Counted from the first letter of the stretch, positions 48,001-63,000 are shown. The stretch: DNA of 64,000 nt from Tridacna crocea (GCA_943736015.1 OX031069.1:39156728-39220727); one strand, 5' to 3'. Made by a program: numbers and translations. Notes: generated from the sequence alone by a model not told the origin.

Positions 48001-51000
48001 TGCATAGCTTGAAAGTATACCAAATAAAAGAATATCCATTTAAAAAAAAAATATGTCTAAATTTGTTGGGATGATGCTGATGTCTGACTGTATAGTGTAG
48101 TCAGTTCTTTGTCAGTGTTGGTTCAGGTGGTTTTACACTTTGCCATGCAATCCAGACGTTTAAGTCTTTGCCACACTACTAAATTGAGACTGGTCCAAAT
48201 TGAAAGCATTAATTTTGCAGAAAACAAAATAAAAGTGACTGCAAATTTGAAATTTGTATCGAAGAGGAGAGAAAACATTGTGAGGGAAGAAGAAAATGAA
48301 GGTTACCAGCATTTTCTCCATTTCCCACAGTGTTTTCAAAAGACTTCTTTCTCAGGGTCGTCAAAAGGTGGCACTGTGTGGTAAAAATTATAATGATATT
48401 AAGTGGGAAGGCTTATGAAAAAATTGTGGAAAAAGGAGAAAATGCTGGTTCAGTTGATTTTACTCTTTACTATACAATGCAGACTTATTTTGATCCAGAA
48501 AGGTAAGGCTTATAAAAAAAATTGTGGAAAAAGGAGAAAATGCTGGTAACCAGCAATATCCCATGTGCTTAGACTAGCATTATTCATGCCTATAATTTGC
48601 CATTTCTGGGCTTCGGAAAGTTTTTTCATTGCCGTCCTTTCATTTGGCTCAACGTTTTCCACCCTTTTATTATTTAAGCTGCATTTTCCTTTTGTGGTTG
48701 GCAAAAGCTTTCAGTTTGGTCCAGACCAGAATTCTGTTGTTTGGTTTACAGTTCAATCTTTATTGGCATAAGAAAATTATACACTCTTTATTAAAAGCTT
48801 TTGAAAACATCAAAAATTAGTTTAAAGTGGTTGAAATGATGGAAGATAAAAGAATATATACAGGCTGAAGGGGTGTGGGTTAGGTAGAGATGAGGGAGGT
48901 CCAAATTTTTTTATAATTTACTTCAAAATGACATTACATGTGACCCGTAAAGCAAAAAGGGACCTGGAAACAGCAAGAAGTGTCGATTTTGGTCAAAATC
49001 TTGATTACTAGTTTCTCCTTTCCAATTATATTTTTTACCCTTTCACTGACAGAACCTATAATTTGTGCCTTGAGTAATGTGTCATTTGCAAATGCTTTCA
49101 GTTCCAGTGACTCCAGAATTTTATGGTGTTTTGAAGTTAATCCCTTTCCCAAACAATCCCTGGTTTTTTCAACCCCGAGATAGAAGGCTTTTGAAAACAT
49201 TGTGGGAAAAGGAGAAAATGCTGGTAACCAGCATTTTCTCCTTTTCCTACAATATTTTCTACCCAGCTAGAAACAAATTTCAGTTTTTGACTTGTGTTTA
49301 TTTTCTCGTCTGCAAGTGCTTTCAATTTGGACCAGTCTAAAATTATGTCGTTTGGTAAAGTGTTAGAGTCAGTTGTTTATTAAACAGATAGCACAGATGG
49401 GGGTCCATCCACCTCGTCTGCAAGTGCTTTCAATTTGGACCAGTCTAAAATTATGTCGTTTGGTAAAGTGTTAGAGTCAGTTGTTTATTAAACAGATAGC
49501 ACAGATGGGGGTCCATCCACCAGTGGAGAGTCGATAAAGAGTGAAACGAAAGAGGAAGAGGAGGTACTGTATGACTGTACTATCTGTAATCAGAGCACCC
49601 CATCAACAGCGGACAGGACCGTGGGGCTAGTCGTGTTCCTGCAGGCTTCAAGTGGTAGGCTTATTTATTAAATAGGCCCTGCTCTGGCAAAAAAGCCCAC
49701 CCGGATGGCTCAGTGGTGAGCATGTCGGACTTGTGACCTGGTGGTTGTGAGTTTGATATCTGGTTGAGCCCGAACTTTCTTTCCAGCGTATTTTCGCCTC
49801 TCACCTCTGCTGAAGAATGTGAGAAAAGTAGTCGGTGGCTTTGGAAAGAAAGTTGTGTAAGTACTGGTGTGAGAATGCTAAAAAACATGTATGTGTCACT
49901 GACCGCCATGGTATGACCTAAGCTTTTAAAGTGGCGTTTAATCCCAATACAACCAACCAAATCTGGCAAAAAAGGATGGAAAGCACTTGTGTTATCAGAT
50001 CTCCAGATAAGAGGGAGTGATGGTATTCTAGATCCATTATTTCTCTTTGAAACACTATGTTATGGGTACTCATTAGAATCGTCTCGATGAGACGATTCTA
50101 ATGAGTACCCATAACATAGGGTTTAGTGGAGAATAATTAATATTTTCAATTTTGAAATCAAAACCATCTCTTTCAATCAAGCCATAGAATCCATCTTGTT
50201 TAACATCTGACTGAATCTTGAGGCAAACATGGAGAAAATTAACAGTTGGCAAAAGGTTTTGACCCATATCAGCCTGTACGGTCCGTACAGGGTGGTATGG
50301 GTGTGTACTTTTTGCCGATGCATAAAGAACTTTTTTTAGAGAGCATATCTTAACTCATTACCAAACGACAAAATTCTAGGTTTGTTTAAATAGAAAGCAG
50401 TTGCTGGCAAGAAAATAAAAGAGACTGAAAGATGAAATTTGCTTTGGGAAGGGAAGAAAACATGGTGGGAAAAAGGAAAAAAATGCTGGTTACCAGCATT
50501 TTCTCCTTTCCCCACAATGTTTTTTATAGGCCTCTTTCTCAGGGTCATCAAAAATAGGGATGGAGTAGTAATGGGTTAATTCCTTACCACATGACATAAT
50601 TTTAGACAAGTCCAAATTGAAAGCATTTTCAGACAACAAAATAACTGTGACTGAAAAATTGAAATTTGGTTTGGGAAGGGTTGAAAACATTGTGGGAAAA
50701 GGAGAAAATGCTGGTTACCAGCATTTTCTCCTTTTCCCACAATGTTTTCAAAAGGCCTTTTTTTTAAGGGTTGTTAAAAGTCCGGATCATGTGGTAAAGA
50801 GTTAGATATCTTTTGGTGTATACTTGAATTGGTATGCCTGTATGTAAGTCTCTTATTGCTATGCAGAATGACTGTTTCTGAAATAAACTGGAATCTGCTT
50901 GACTATCTAATGGTGTAGATCAAAGATTAAACCGCACATTCTACCCACAATTGCTATGATTTGGTTACTTTAGGCAAATAAAGATTTATTATTGTCATTG

Positions 51001-54000
51001 TGTAATGCTGCTTTTCTGAACTTTTTCCCAAGTTGCATACTGTAAAGCAGGATATGGTTTCGTGCATTCTAATTTACCATCTTTCATGGCAGTGTTTGAT
51101 CTGCCAAAGTAATGTGCGGCGAATCACTCGCTTATCATAAAAATGCTAACTTCAGTTGCTGGGAAAGGTTTGTCTTAAGAAAATTTAAGAGACAATGTGT
51201 ATCCATTTATCTATTTTCCACTGTACAAGGGAAACAACTTTGTTGAAATAGGGTGTCAGTGAACATTTTATTTTTACTACTTTACAAGTATAAATCACAT
51301 AAACTCTGTGAAATGACAATTGTGTAATTATGTGAGATTAAAAATGTACAACATACTGAGTAAGTATGCATTTCCTTCAAGATGGGTTTTGTTTTGCGGG
51401 GTTTTTCGTCTCTTCAAGTCTGCAAAAGTAAAACGCTGCGTAAATGCTCGGCTGTATGAAAATGTGAATATTTTTTGCGTGCAATTTTCCAGATTACAGT
51501 AGTTTGAAAATAAATTATGAAGAAGTCAGCAATCTTCACAGATAAGTACATTGTAAACAGAAAAATCAATTTATGAACTGCTGATGAATTATAGATTTGC
51601 TTGCAGTTGCATATGCCAAATTCATTGTGTCTCATGTGATAAAATTGGTTATCGAAAGGTTTGAAGCATAGGTGAAAAGGAGTGAATACTGGTTGCCAGC
51701 ATTTTTCTCACAACCTGTTTAAAAGACTTCAAAACTTCTTTGTAAGGTCTTTACCAATTGGCCAAAGTTCGGTCTTGACAAAGTTGAAAGCAGTTTTCGA
51801 CGACACATTAAATTTAGTGCAAATTATTATTTTTGTCTTCGATACGGTAGAAAACATTGTTGGAAAAGGAGAAAATGCTTACCAGTATTTTCTCCTTTTC
51901 CCACAATGTTTTCAAAAGGCCTTTCCCTCAGGGTCATTGAAAACATGGGATTGTTTGGTAAAGTGTTGAATATGCATAAGTATTTGTATATTTGATTATA
52001 ATACTTTGTAGTTTTGGGTCACAGACCACAGACAGACACTAGGAAGACTTTGTCTTTGAAGGATAAAAATAGGCAGAGAATTACAACATGCTCAAGGATA
52101 GAGACAAAACGTCTAGAAACAATGTTTCGACATTTTGAAGAGGTAAAAGATGAGTTTGGTTTGAGCTTAATTTGTTTACCTTTTACAAAAAAATTAAGAC
52201 TTTATCACTTAGATAGGAGGCTGTTGAATACATTGTGGGAAAAGGAGAAATTGCCAATAAGGCCTAACAAAAAAATATCTTTGTTAAGGGCTTGTAATGC
52301 GTTGCTATGCGGGAGGGGTACGCTACGGGGAATAATGGAAAAGAATTGTACTGGATTTTGATAAAGCTCCTTTCAGAAAGGGTAAATAGCTTGAAATGAA
52401 TATTTTTTTTGTGGGTGAAAGATCGAAATTTATTTCATTGACTGAACACCATCTGTAATATTCGAAATAACCATCCGAAACAAGCCATTTTTTTTATTTC
52501 AATTCCATTAAGTGGTAGAAACCTAAATTTTATTTTCATTTAGCCGGTAAATCACTAAAGAGTTTTCCCCCCTTCTATTTCAGAGTTCTTGTCAGACCTC
52601 AGTAAACATAGGCTGGGAAGGAGGTGTTACTGTACAAACATGCGGACATTATCTACATCTAGACTGTCATACTTCTTATTTAAACTCTCTTATGGTAAGT
52701 TCTTTGGTAAGCTGCTAGTCCTAGTTAGCAGAAATTAATCCTGTACCCAACCCATGATTTAACCCTTTACCCCATAAGGCATTTCTATGGTATCTCTAAT
52801 TGACTCTAAATAACAGCAAGGATGAAGCTGTTTCTTATGTGTATATGACACCTTTTGATAGCATAGAAAACATTGTGGCAAAAGGTGAAATTGCTCGTCA
52901 CGAGCAATTTCACCTTTTGCCACAATATTTTCCAAAGGCTCCTACAAGCAATGCTTAGAAATGAGTATCTATGGAGTAAAGGGTTAACAACCTAAAGACA
53001 GCATTTTCACCTTTTGCCACTGTATTTTTTTCATCTTCAAAGCAAATGGCATGCAACATGTGAAAAGGGGCATTTAGACATTTTGAAAAAAGTGTTGTCT
53101 TCAATCAGCCTGGGCAGTCCGAGACGACACTTCTCTTTTTATGGAATTTTCTGTTATGGGCAAGTCTACTGAAGAACAAAATTTGTTGTAATCGTAAAAT
53201 GCCCTCTCGGATTAGCCTGTGCGTCTGTGCAGGCTGATGAGAGAGGACAGTTTACGCAAAAGTCCAAATGCCATTTTTTGCATAATGCGAGTCAAATGTC
53301 ACTGTTTTAGCCAAAATTTATTTGCCTTTTGCAAATCTTTTCAACATGGATAAGTGAAATTTTGTCATGTGATAAAGACTTGCAGACTTAGGATTTCAAC
53401 TGTGTCATACTGACAGTTTTTGTTTGTAATTAATGGCTTCTTGATCACTCATACAGGCAGCGTAGTCTTAAACATAAACAATTGTGACAGAAAGACAGAA
53501 CTATGACATAAAAGGCACTCCTTTTTGGGGTATACTGGAATCAGCCTGTCTGTCCGTCCCTCTGTGTGTTTGTCCAGGTGTCAGTCTGTGTACAAAATGC
53601 TTGTAATTTTGTGTTGCAAACTCTTCCTATAGTTTTGCTGCTATTATATTGAAAGTTTGTTAATACAATGATCATATACTGCAGCTGTGCAAGATGTAGG
53701 GTTCAGTCACCTACTTCGTATGATTCCAGGGTAATCGCCCTTGAACTTTGAAATTTTTTTTTGTTAAATTGCTTGTTTCTGACAAATGGCTGGCGGGGGT
53801 ATTAAGTCCCATTCAGTGACAGCTCTAGTTTATCATGATATCATTTTTTTCAGACACAGGGTATCCATAGAAATCTGCTGGTCAGTAAAGGGGAGTATGC
53901 ATGTCCACTGTGCTTGCAGCTGTCCAACTCTGTTATACCTATATTACCTGAGGAGAACAAGTACACTCTCACAAAACCTGTCTCTATAGATCCCAGACAA

Positions 54001-57000
54001 ATGGTCCTTGATCTAGCAGACATGATGGTCAAAAGGCCCATAACTCCTGTAAGTAGTTATTTAGTTGTGCTAGCTTCTGAAACAGATTAGAAGTAAACAA
54101 ATTTGAAAACATTGTTCATAATGACCTATTGAAAAATGTATTTTCTTTAGACTGATTAAAAACTCAGGTTTGTTTGTTAAAGGCTAAAACCTTGGTTATA
54201 GAGGTTATTTGGCAGGAGAGATTACTACAGTTTGTTTAACCCTTTACCACACAATCCCTACATTTGACAACCCCGAGAAAGAAACCGTTTGGAAAACATG
54301 GTGGGTAAAGGAGAAAATGCTGGTAACCAGCATTTTCTCTTTTTCCCACAATGTTTTCTACCCTTTACAAAACAAATTTCAAATTTTCAGTCACTTTTAT
54401 TTTGTCGTCTGCAAATGCTTTTGATTTGGACAAGCCTAAAATATTGTCGTTTGGTAATGAGGTAAACAAACTTTCAAGCAAATTAATTGCACTAAAAGGC
54501 AACCAACAAAGTTTAACCTGTCTTATAGGCCTAAAAGTGCCCAAAAGTAAACAACACCTATAACTCTTTACCACACAATCCAGACTTTTGACAACCCAGA
54601 GAAAGAAGCCTGTTGAAAATGCCAGTGTTTTCTAAAGACTTCTTTCTCAGGGTCGTCAAAAGTAGGGATTTTGTGGTAATGGGTTAATAGAGATGGCCAT
54701 TTTGACAGGTTTTATTGTATTGTTTTTGTTTTGACAGAGGTCAGCTTTGGTCACTAAAGCTATGGGTATGATGATGGAAGATTTGACAAACACCACATAT
54801 GGGGCGTTTAAAACCTACACTAGATCCCAGACGTCGGAGAGTGTGTTACTGTTTGTCTGTTCTGTAGCTAGGTCAGCAAAGTAGAACTTCTGTTGTTGTA
54901 GCAATTTTGTATAATTACACCAAGGGTGAAAAAAGCGGAATGGAAGTGACCTGATCTTTTCTGGCAACCTGTTTTCAGACAGAATAGGGATTTTAACCCT
55001 TCACCAGACTGTTTAATTGTGAAAATACTTGTAAATAACAAATTAGATGTGGGTCAATTTCAAGGTTGAAAAAGTTCGAAAAAATTATGGGATAAGGAGA
55101 AAATGCTACTTACCAAGTTTTTCTCCTTTTTCTTTAATGTTTTCATGTCATCTCTATTAAAACTCCTGATTGCGTGGTCTGGAGTTGAACTGTGAGCAAC
55201 ATGTATGGTCAATCATTACCTACATAATTATACTCTAAACCTAACTTGTATTATAAAAAGATATAAATGATAAAAAGAGAAACATGTCTGATGAAATTCT
55301 GTGATAAGACCAATCTCAATCACATTTATTTGCACAAAAAAAAAAAGACAGCTTTTCCATTGTTTTCATCAGTGTTTCTATCATTGCTAGTCCGACGTAG
55401 GCACTAATCACTAGACAAGAAAGTGCTACTACTTTCTCATAATGTTCTTTTACCAACCTTTTGAATTTGGATATACAGTGGACAACCCTAGTATGGGTTG
55501 TTAAGATTTTCCTGAGTTCTTATAATTTTGGAGTTGATTAAAGTGCAGGGTGCAAAGTTAACCCTTTCCCAAACAATCCCTGGTTTTTACGATTGATTAT
55601 TTTCGTTTATTTATCGTCGCTACCAGTTGCCCATCTGAGCGACGCCCCCAGAAGATGGTTAGTTGTTACGGGGGATAGTGCAAGGATACAGGACGAAACT
55701 ACTGAGAATTCCGCCTGGTTCTTTAATGTGCTCGGTGTATAGCACCGTCACACGGGACCTTGGTTTAATGTCTCATCCGAAAGACTATTAATATCTTTTT
55801 TTTTTTAGTTGGCCAGCCGGGGACTCGAACCCACAACCTGTAGAGACCCGAAACATTATGTTCACGAGTCCTACGCTCTACATACTGAGCTAATCGGTTT
55901 TTACGACCCCGAGATAAAAGCTTTTAGAAAACATTGTGTGAAAAGGAGAAAATGCTGGTAACCAGCATTTTGTCCTTTTCCCACAATGTTTTCTACCCTG
56001 CTAGAAACAAATTTCAATTTTTGAGTTACATTTATTTTGTCGTCTGCAAGTGCTTTCAATTTGGACTAGTCTTATATTTTGTCGTTTGGGAAAGGGTTAA
56101 GTGTGGCTCAAACAATACAATTAGTCTATGAAAGAGTATGAAACATTGCTTGAAAAGGAGATAATATTCTAAACATTATAAATGTCACTTTTTCTTATTC
56201 ACACACTGTAGACAAAAGCACTGTTCCTTAGGGTCTTTAATGCTTGATTGTTGTTAATGAGTTAAGTACTGTTTTGTATTTATATTTATTTTGACAGAAC
56301 AAATCTAGAGATGGAATTGTTACAGAGGAAAGGAGATCTATCTGCACCCATACCTGTTGCCAAAAAGCACTGTTTTTGTAAGTAATTATTTGTGTTGTAA
56401 GTTTTCTGTATTTCCATTAACCCCCTACCATAAAATCCTATGTTTATACCCCTGTAAAATTAATGATTTCGGGGGTATACTGGAATCTGTCCGTCCTTGT
56501 ATCCGTCTGTGTGTCGGTCATGCACAAATTACTAGCAATTGCCTGTTTCTGTCAAAGCGCTGGCGGGGGTATTAAGTCACATTCAGTCACAGCTCTAGTT
56601 TAACCCTTTACTCCATATATACTCATTTCTACGCTTTGCTTGTAGGAACCTTTGGAAAATGTTGTGGCAAAAGGTGAAATTGCTCGTGACGAGCAATTTC
56701 ACCTTTTGCCAAAATGTTTCCGACACTATCAAAAGGTGTCATATACACATAAAAAACGGATTCATCCTTGCTCTTTTTAGAGTCAGTAAGAGATACCATA
56801 GAAATGCCTTATAGGGTAAAGAGTTAAAATTGCATAGGAAAAAGAGCTTTGCAGCAGTGTGGAAAGGATAGAATTACTGTTAGACAGCATTTTCTTTTCC
56901 CATGGTTTTATCCTATTATGGGAAAATGTCAGCATTTTTACCAAAATTTAAGTTTAAATCCAAAGATAAACTATATGAACTGTATATATGCTTATTTTTC

Positions 57001-60000
57001 TCTGTATTTCAGTACCATTACTCCATGTTTTAAGTATGCATAGTAAAATACTGACCACTAAACCTTATACAGGTCTCTGGTCCCACATCACTGGCGTATC
57101 ATGTTCAGAAGAATCAACATGGTAAATACTAATCCTTTTATTTCCTAGTGCAAATCTCTACTGTTGCTACTACACTTTCAGGGCTCTAGAAAACAATATA
57201 ATAAATGGAGAAGTTGCCTCCATTCAGCAATTGCTCCATGTTTGAATGTGTTTCCTGCCATGTCATTAAACAGGTTGGACTCGACAACAAACATTGATAC
57301 TTCTTTTCCCCTCTTTGTTATTTTTTTTTTTACAGCTTATCAACGTTATTACACACATCTGAATCTACTCAATCTGATATTGCTTCTTTTGGCACTATCA
57401 CATGCTTTGTCCTTTTGCTACAACATTACCTCTGGTGTGTGCTAAATGACAGTAGCTGTCATTGTGACATCAAAAGTCTTTCTCTCTTTTCCCAGGTTTA
57501 ATCCATAATTATTTACCATTACTCTCTCTCCCTCATTCCCTTTCCACCCCCTTCTCTCTCTCTCTCTCTCTCTCTCTCGCTCTCGCTCTCGCTCTCGTTT
57601 TCTATTTATTAGATAAAGATACCCATTTACTCATTTAAGTCAAATGTAGAAATGTGTTTAAATCAATAAATTAGCAATACGTATAGTCCAAAAGAATGAA
57701 AGGAAGTTTAAGATTTGTTATTTGACATACATTTTGGTCAGGAGAAAATTACTTTGGGTCAAAGTTGTAAACTGTGAGGGAGTATATCAGTACAGTTATT
57801 TACACAAGGCCATCTAAAAGTAGTAAGCTAGACTGCTTGTTGTTTGTCAACACGGGAAATGGCACATTCATCTATTTGTAGTATCATGGGTTTCCCCCTT
57901 CTTCCTGCTATCCAAAATTGCTAAATATCAATGTGCACATATGAAATTTACATTTCTATTCTCTTTAAAACCATTCCAGTGGACTCTCAATATAAGATTC
58001 CAAAGACCTTGAGTACATTACTTTTGGGTTCTTGTGATATATATTGTTACAGCGTCAGACCTTTGAAGTGTGTCTCGGCTCTGCTTTCTTGCCAGTTACA
58101 TGAATGAAGGCCACAGTTGCACACAGTCATGTGACAAGTATAATGTGCTATCCTTGATTGAAAGAGTGGATAGGAGCAAAGTCGAACATTACATTTTCTA
58201 TCCATTGTAATCTGTGCCATCTCGTAACTGCCATGTTTAACTCTTTACCAAACAACAAAATTACACTGGTCCAGATTGAAAGCATTTGCAGACAACAAAA
58301 TAAATGTGATTGAAGAATTGAAATTGGATTTGGGAAGGGTAGAAAACATTGTGGGAAAAGGAGAAAATGCTGGTTACCAGCATTTTCTCCTTTTCCCACA
58401 ATGTTTTCAAAAGGTTTCTACCTCAGGGTCATCGAAAGTCATCATTGTGTGGTAAACGGTTGATAATTGCCATGGAGCCACAAGAATGCCTACAGTTTGA
58501 TGAAATATTGAAGAAATGGGTTATATATGGCTAGCAATGTGCAAATGGGTATCTATAAATTTTTACCACAATTCAGAATCATAGACAGTAAACATTTGTG
58601 ATGTGTTTGTTTTGTGTTTAATTACAGCATATCTCTGTATCATAAGGAAGTTCCACTACTTCTAAAAGACCCAGTCTCCTTGTTGATACAATTAGTACTC
58701 ACATTACCTGCCACTATAGAGCAAGGTATGTATCGAACTAGCAAAAGTTTTAAAACCTGTAACTATTTACATTACAAATACAAGTTTTAATGATGATGAA
58801 GAAGACAGATTTTGAAAACAGTGTAGAAAAAGGAGAAATTGCTAGAAGCCAAGCATTTCCTCCTCTTTCTAGAATGTTTTGTACCCTGTGATAGGCAACT
58901 CCAATAATTTCAGCTATATTTAATTCTTTGGCTTTTACTTTGGACAAGTCTATAAATTGTTTTTTGGTATAAAAGTAATTATTTCTTTTGCTTTTACTTT
59001 GGACAAGTCTATAAATTGGGTTTTTTTTTGGTATAAAAGTAATTATTTCACAAATGGAAATGGTATTTATAGTCAGGTAAAAAGACCATGATTTTTCTAT
59101 TAATACCCCCCACAACGTAGTGGAGGGGGTTATACTGGAATCGCCATGGCTGTCTGTTCGTTCGTCTATCCCACTGTCTGTCTGTCTGTCTGTCTGACGA
59201 GACACAAGTTTGTCTGGAGCAATACTTATAGTTTTTCAAGCACTGAACTCAAATTTACACACTGTGCATGTGCAGTTTTCATGACCCTGCTAAGATTTCT
59301 TATGGAATTATCTCCCCTTGAACTTTTTTCAACTCTTACTTTTGTACTAAACCATTCTGCATTCTGTGACAAAGGCCTGTTTTTGTGACAAGGAGCTGGT
59401 GGGGGGTATAATCATGTTTAGTGATGGCTCTAGTTTAGGACTGTTTTGGATTGGAATATCTAAAGGGCTAAAAGTATATTACGGTATTTAGACATTATAG
59501 ACTGTGTATTTTAGTCCCAAAAAGCTGTCCCATTTTACTTTGAATAAGAGAGGCGTTCTATAATATTGCTATGGGAAAAAAAAAGTTAAATTGAACTTGG
59601 ATTTGGAACCAATTGGGTGTCTATTCATATTGGTGATGAACAAAAAAACATATTTTAAGGAAGCTGATACATTGAACTTAAGATAAAATAACAAATGCTT
59701 GATTGAACTCTATGTTCATTTTTTTACTCTCATATTTTTTTTAAAAGAAAATTTTGGGACTTACCCCTGTCACTGTGTGCATCTGCACCATCATTGTATA
59801 AAAATTGTGATATTTCATAATAACTCTGTTATTACTGAAGGTGTTTACTTAAAACTTAGAAAAGTTGTTTAGTATGGAAAGGGAAATTCATACAAGAAGA
59901 GCAAAAAATAAGTATGGAAAGGGAACTTCATACAAGAAGAGCAAGAAATAAGTATGAAAAGGGAAATCCATACAGGAAGAGCAAGAAATAAGTATGAAAA

Positions 60001-63000
60001 GGGAAATCCATACAGGAAGAGCAAGAAATAAGTATGAAAAGGGAAATCCATACAGGAAGAGCAAGAAATAAGTATGAAAAGGGAAATCCATACAGGAAGA
60101 GCAAGAAATAAGTATGAAAAGGGAAATCCATACAAGAAGAGCAAGAAATAAGTATGGAAAGGGAAATTCATAAAGAGCAAGAAATAAGTATGGAAAGGAA
60201 AATTCATACAAGAAGAGCAAGAAATAAGTATGGGAAGGAAAATTAATACAAGAAGAGCAAGCAATCAACAAAATTTTTGACACTTGTTTGACATAAAATT
60301 TTCAATAACAGCAACTGCAGCTCAGCATAGGCACATCCATGTGGTGGTTTTTTTTTTTTTTTAATGTGAAATAACTCATGTACCCATGTGTTTTTGTTTC
60401 CTTCAGAACACTTTGACTTCATGGTGAGAGTGTTATACAATGTTGTGTTTGTAAAGGCCTTGTGTGTGATCACTTGTAAATTTACAGAAGACGAGAGGGA
60501 GGCATGGAAAAAAGGAAGACATGTAAGTTACTAGGTTTTACTAGTAGTTTATTCTTTAACCTTTTTAACTGTTTGCATTTTTTTATAGCAGAGTTATGTT
60601 ACTTTACACAAAGCATTAACCTTCTAGAGAAAGAGGCCAGTAGCTTTGAACAAAAAATTGGTGATTAGATATGTTAAAAATGGTGCACAAGAATGTACTA
60701 ATACAGATGTAGACTGAATACAAAGACATATATCTTAAAAACAAAATTTAGGCTTAGCCCATGCAAATATTATTACCAATTAACACAGTTATTACCAATT
60801 AACACAACAGACAGACTTTGATGGAAAAGATATTCCTTTCAACAGTTTAGAAAACATTGTAGGGAAAGGAGCAAGTGCTTGTAACATGTAGTTACTCCTT
60901 CTTACATGTTTATAAAAGCTGTCATTTGTAGAATCAGAAAGAGAATTTCTTCTCATTATAATTCTTTGAATAATTTTAGAAGTTTGTTTCATTCATAGGT
61001 ACCATTTAATACTCTGGAAGGCATGTTAAGTCATGTGATCACCAGACTGGGTACAAGTTTTCTGTTTGAGAAGGAGGATTTTGAACTGCCAGCTGTAAGT
61101 CATAATATTTTTATGTGATTTTATTACCGGACAATTAAAGTTAGTCCATAATTGTAAATCTTCACCCACATCAAATGCTCAAATAATGGGAGTTGATCTT
61201 GGATAGGGTAGAAACCAGTGTATGAAGAAGAGAAATTTCTGGTTATGAGTATTTCCTTGTTTTTGAGACATTTATGTTTTTCACACTGTTTTCTTAAGCC
61301 TTCTTCCTTGGCACTGAAATATTTTTGGACCATTTAATAAGGAGTCGATAAATTTCCATCTGTGCATGACTGTTTTTGTGATGGAGCAAGCTGCCCTTAT
61401 TGAATATCGAACGACACATTTTTGACCAGTCCAAATCAAAAGCATTTGCAGAAGACAAAATTAAATGTTAAATGCTTTCAAATTGGACAAGTCTGCAATT
61501 TTGTCATTTGGTAAAGATTTAGACAGTTCTAGTTGTTGTCGTAGATATGCCAGAGTGTATGGTCACCACAAAGTGTAGAATCTACAGTCCAGGAGCTGTG
61601 TGAACATTTCCTGAAAATAGCCGCACTTATTAAGTTCCACATCTTCCATGACGAATTCCTTCCAAAAGAGGTAAACCGTTCTGTTACTCTTTATTTTGTA
61701 ATTGAACAATCAAAGTTTATATTTACTTGGGTACTACACAACTCTGTTACAAAGATGTAGATTTAAGAAATAATCTTTCTAGTTTATCGTTCACTAAACT
61801 ACAGTTGTTAGTTATGAGACACAATAAATAATCCACCAGGGCGATAGTCCGAGTGGATTATTCATTGTGCCTCATAATTCACAACATGGTTTATTTAATG
61901 ATAAACTACAATAGAAAGAAGATTTTTTCGATTCTAACATCTCCAACTCTTAATCAAAGGAAAGCAAGTTCATACTTAAAGTGAAAACGTGGATGCAGAT
62001 TGTATTCCATTGAATAACTTGCATACTTTATAGAGATGATGTCACCCTAGACAGAATGACATCACTCTTTATAGAATAACATAGATTTTATCATGCTTTC
62101 ATTGCACTGTGTTTTTAGAGCCGAATTCACATGTCGTGTTAGAATTTGAAATTGGAAGGCTTAGGTTTCAATCGCCACTAGTGCTGGGGTTTTCTTTTGG
62201 GAGTGTTTTTGAGCTAGAAGCTTCAGAGCCCAAGGCTTGTAATGTTGAAACCAAGGACATTATATCAGTGAATGAGCTGCTGCTGTGATAAAACAGTAAT
62301 ACTGTTAAAAAAAAATGTAAAGTTTAAAGGCCCATTGACAGCCAGAAGTACTCAATGCAGGTGTTAAAAAGTTTTGAATCGTACCTTTTAACCCTTCACC
62401 AAACGACAAAATTTTGGACCAGTCCAAATTGAAAGCATTGGGAAATGGCAAATTAAATATTAATGAAAAATTGAAACTTGAATTTGGGAGGGCAGAAAGC
62501 ATAATGGGAAAAGGAGAAAATGCTGGTTACAAGCATTTTCTCCTTTTCCCACAATGTTTTCAAAAGCTTTCAAAAGTTGGGACTGTGTGGTACAGAGGTA
62601 AAAGATTCAAACTATTGTGAAGATGAGTGATGACAATCTTTTATTGTATGGTTGGTCCAAGTGTTAGGTGCTGGCAGAAGAAAGGGGGTTTAGGCATAAA
62701 AATGAACTTTTAAAACTAAGTAAAAAGTTACCAAGTCACTCTGTCTTTTGTTTATTCTTAGTTAATTCTAAAGATCATTTTTCAACCAGCCACTTACACT
62801 TGGACCAGTTTTTACAGGAGTCCAGAGCTGGTATTTACCAACCATTCTTAAGAATATTCTTAGTCTTATTCTCCAAGGTTTTCTAAATTTGTAAGTAGCA
62901 CAACTTCTGATTGGCTAGGCCAATCAGAAGTTGTGTGAATTACAAATGTAAATCCTTAAGAATGTTCGGTGAATACAGGCCCAGAGTGTTAAATATTTGA

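Noticed and set aside
59869..60283. Overlapping 131-residue minus-strand frames with repeated hydrophobic units
   Set aside because: They are translations of the 40-bp minisatellite in different frames, without start context, splice sites or family features.
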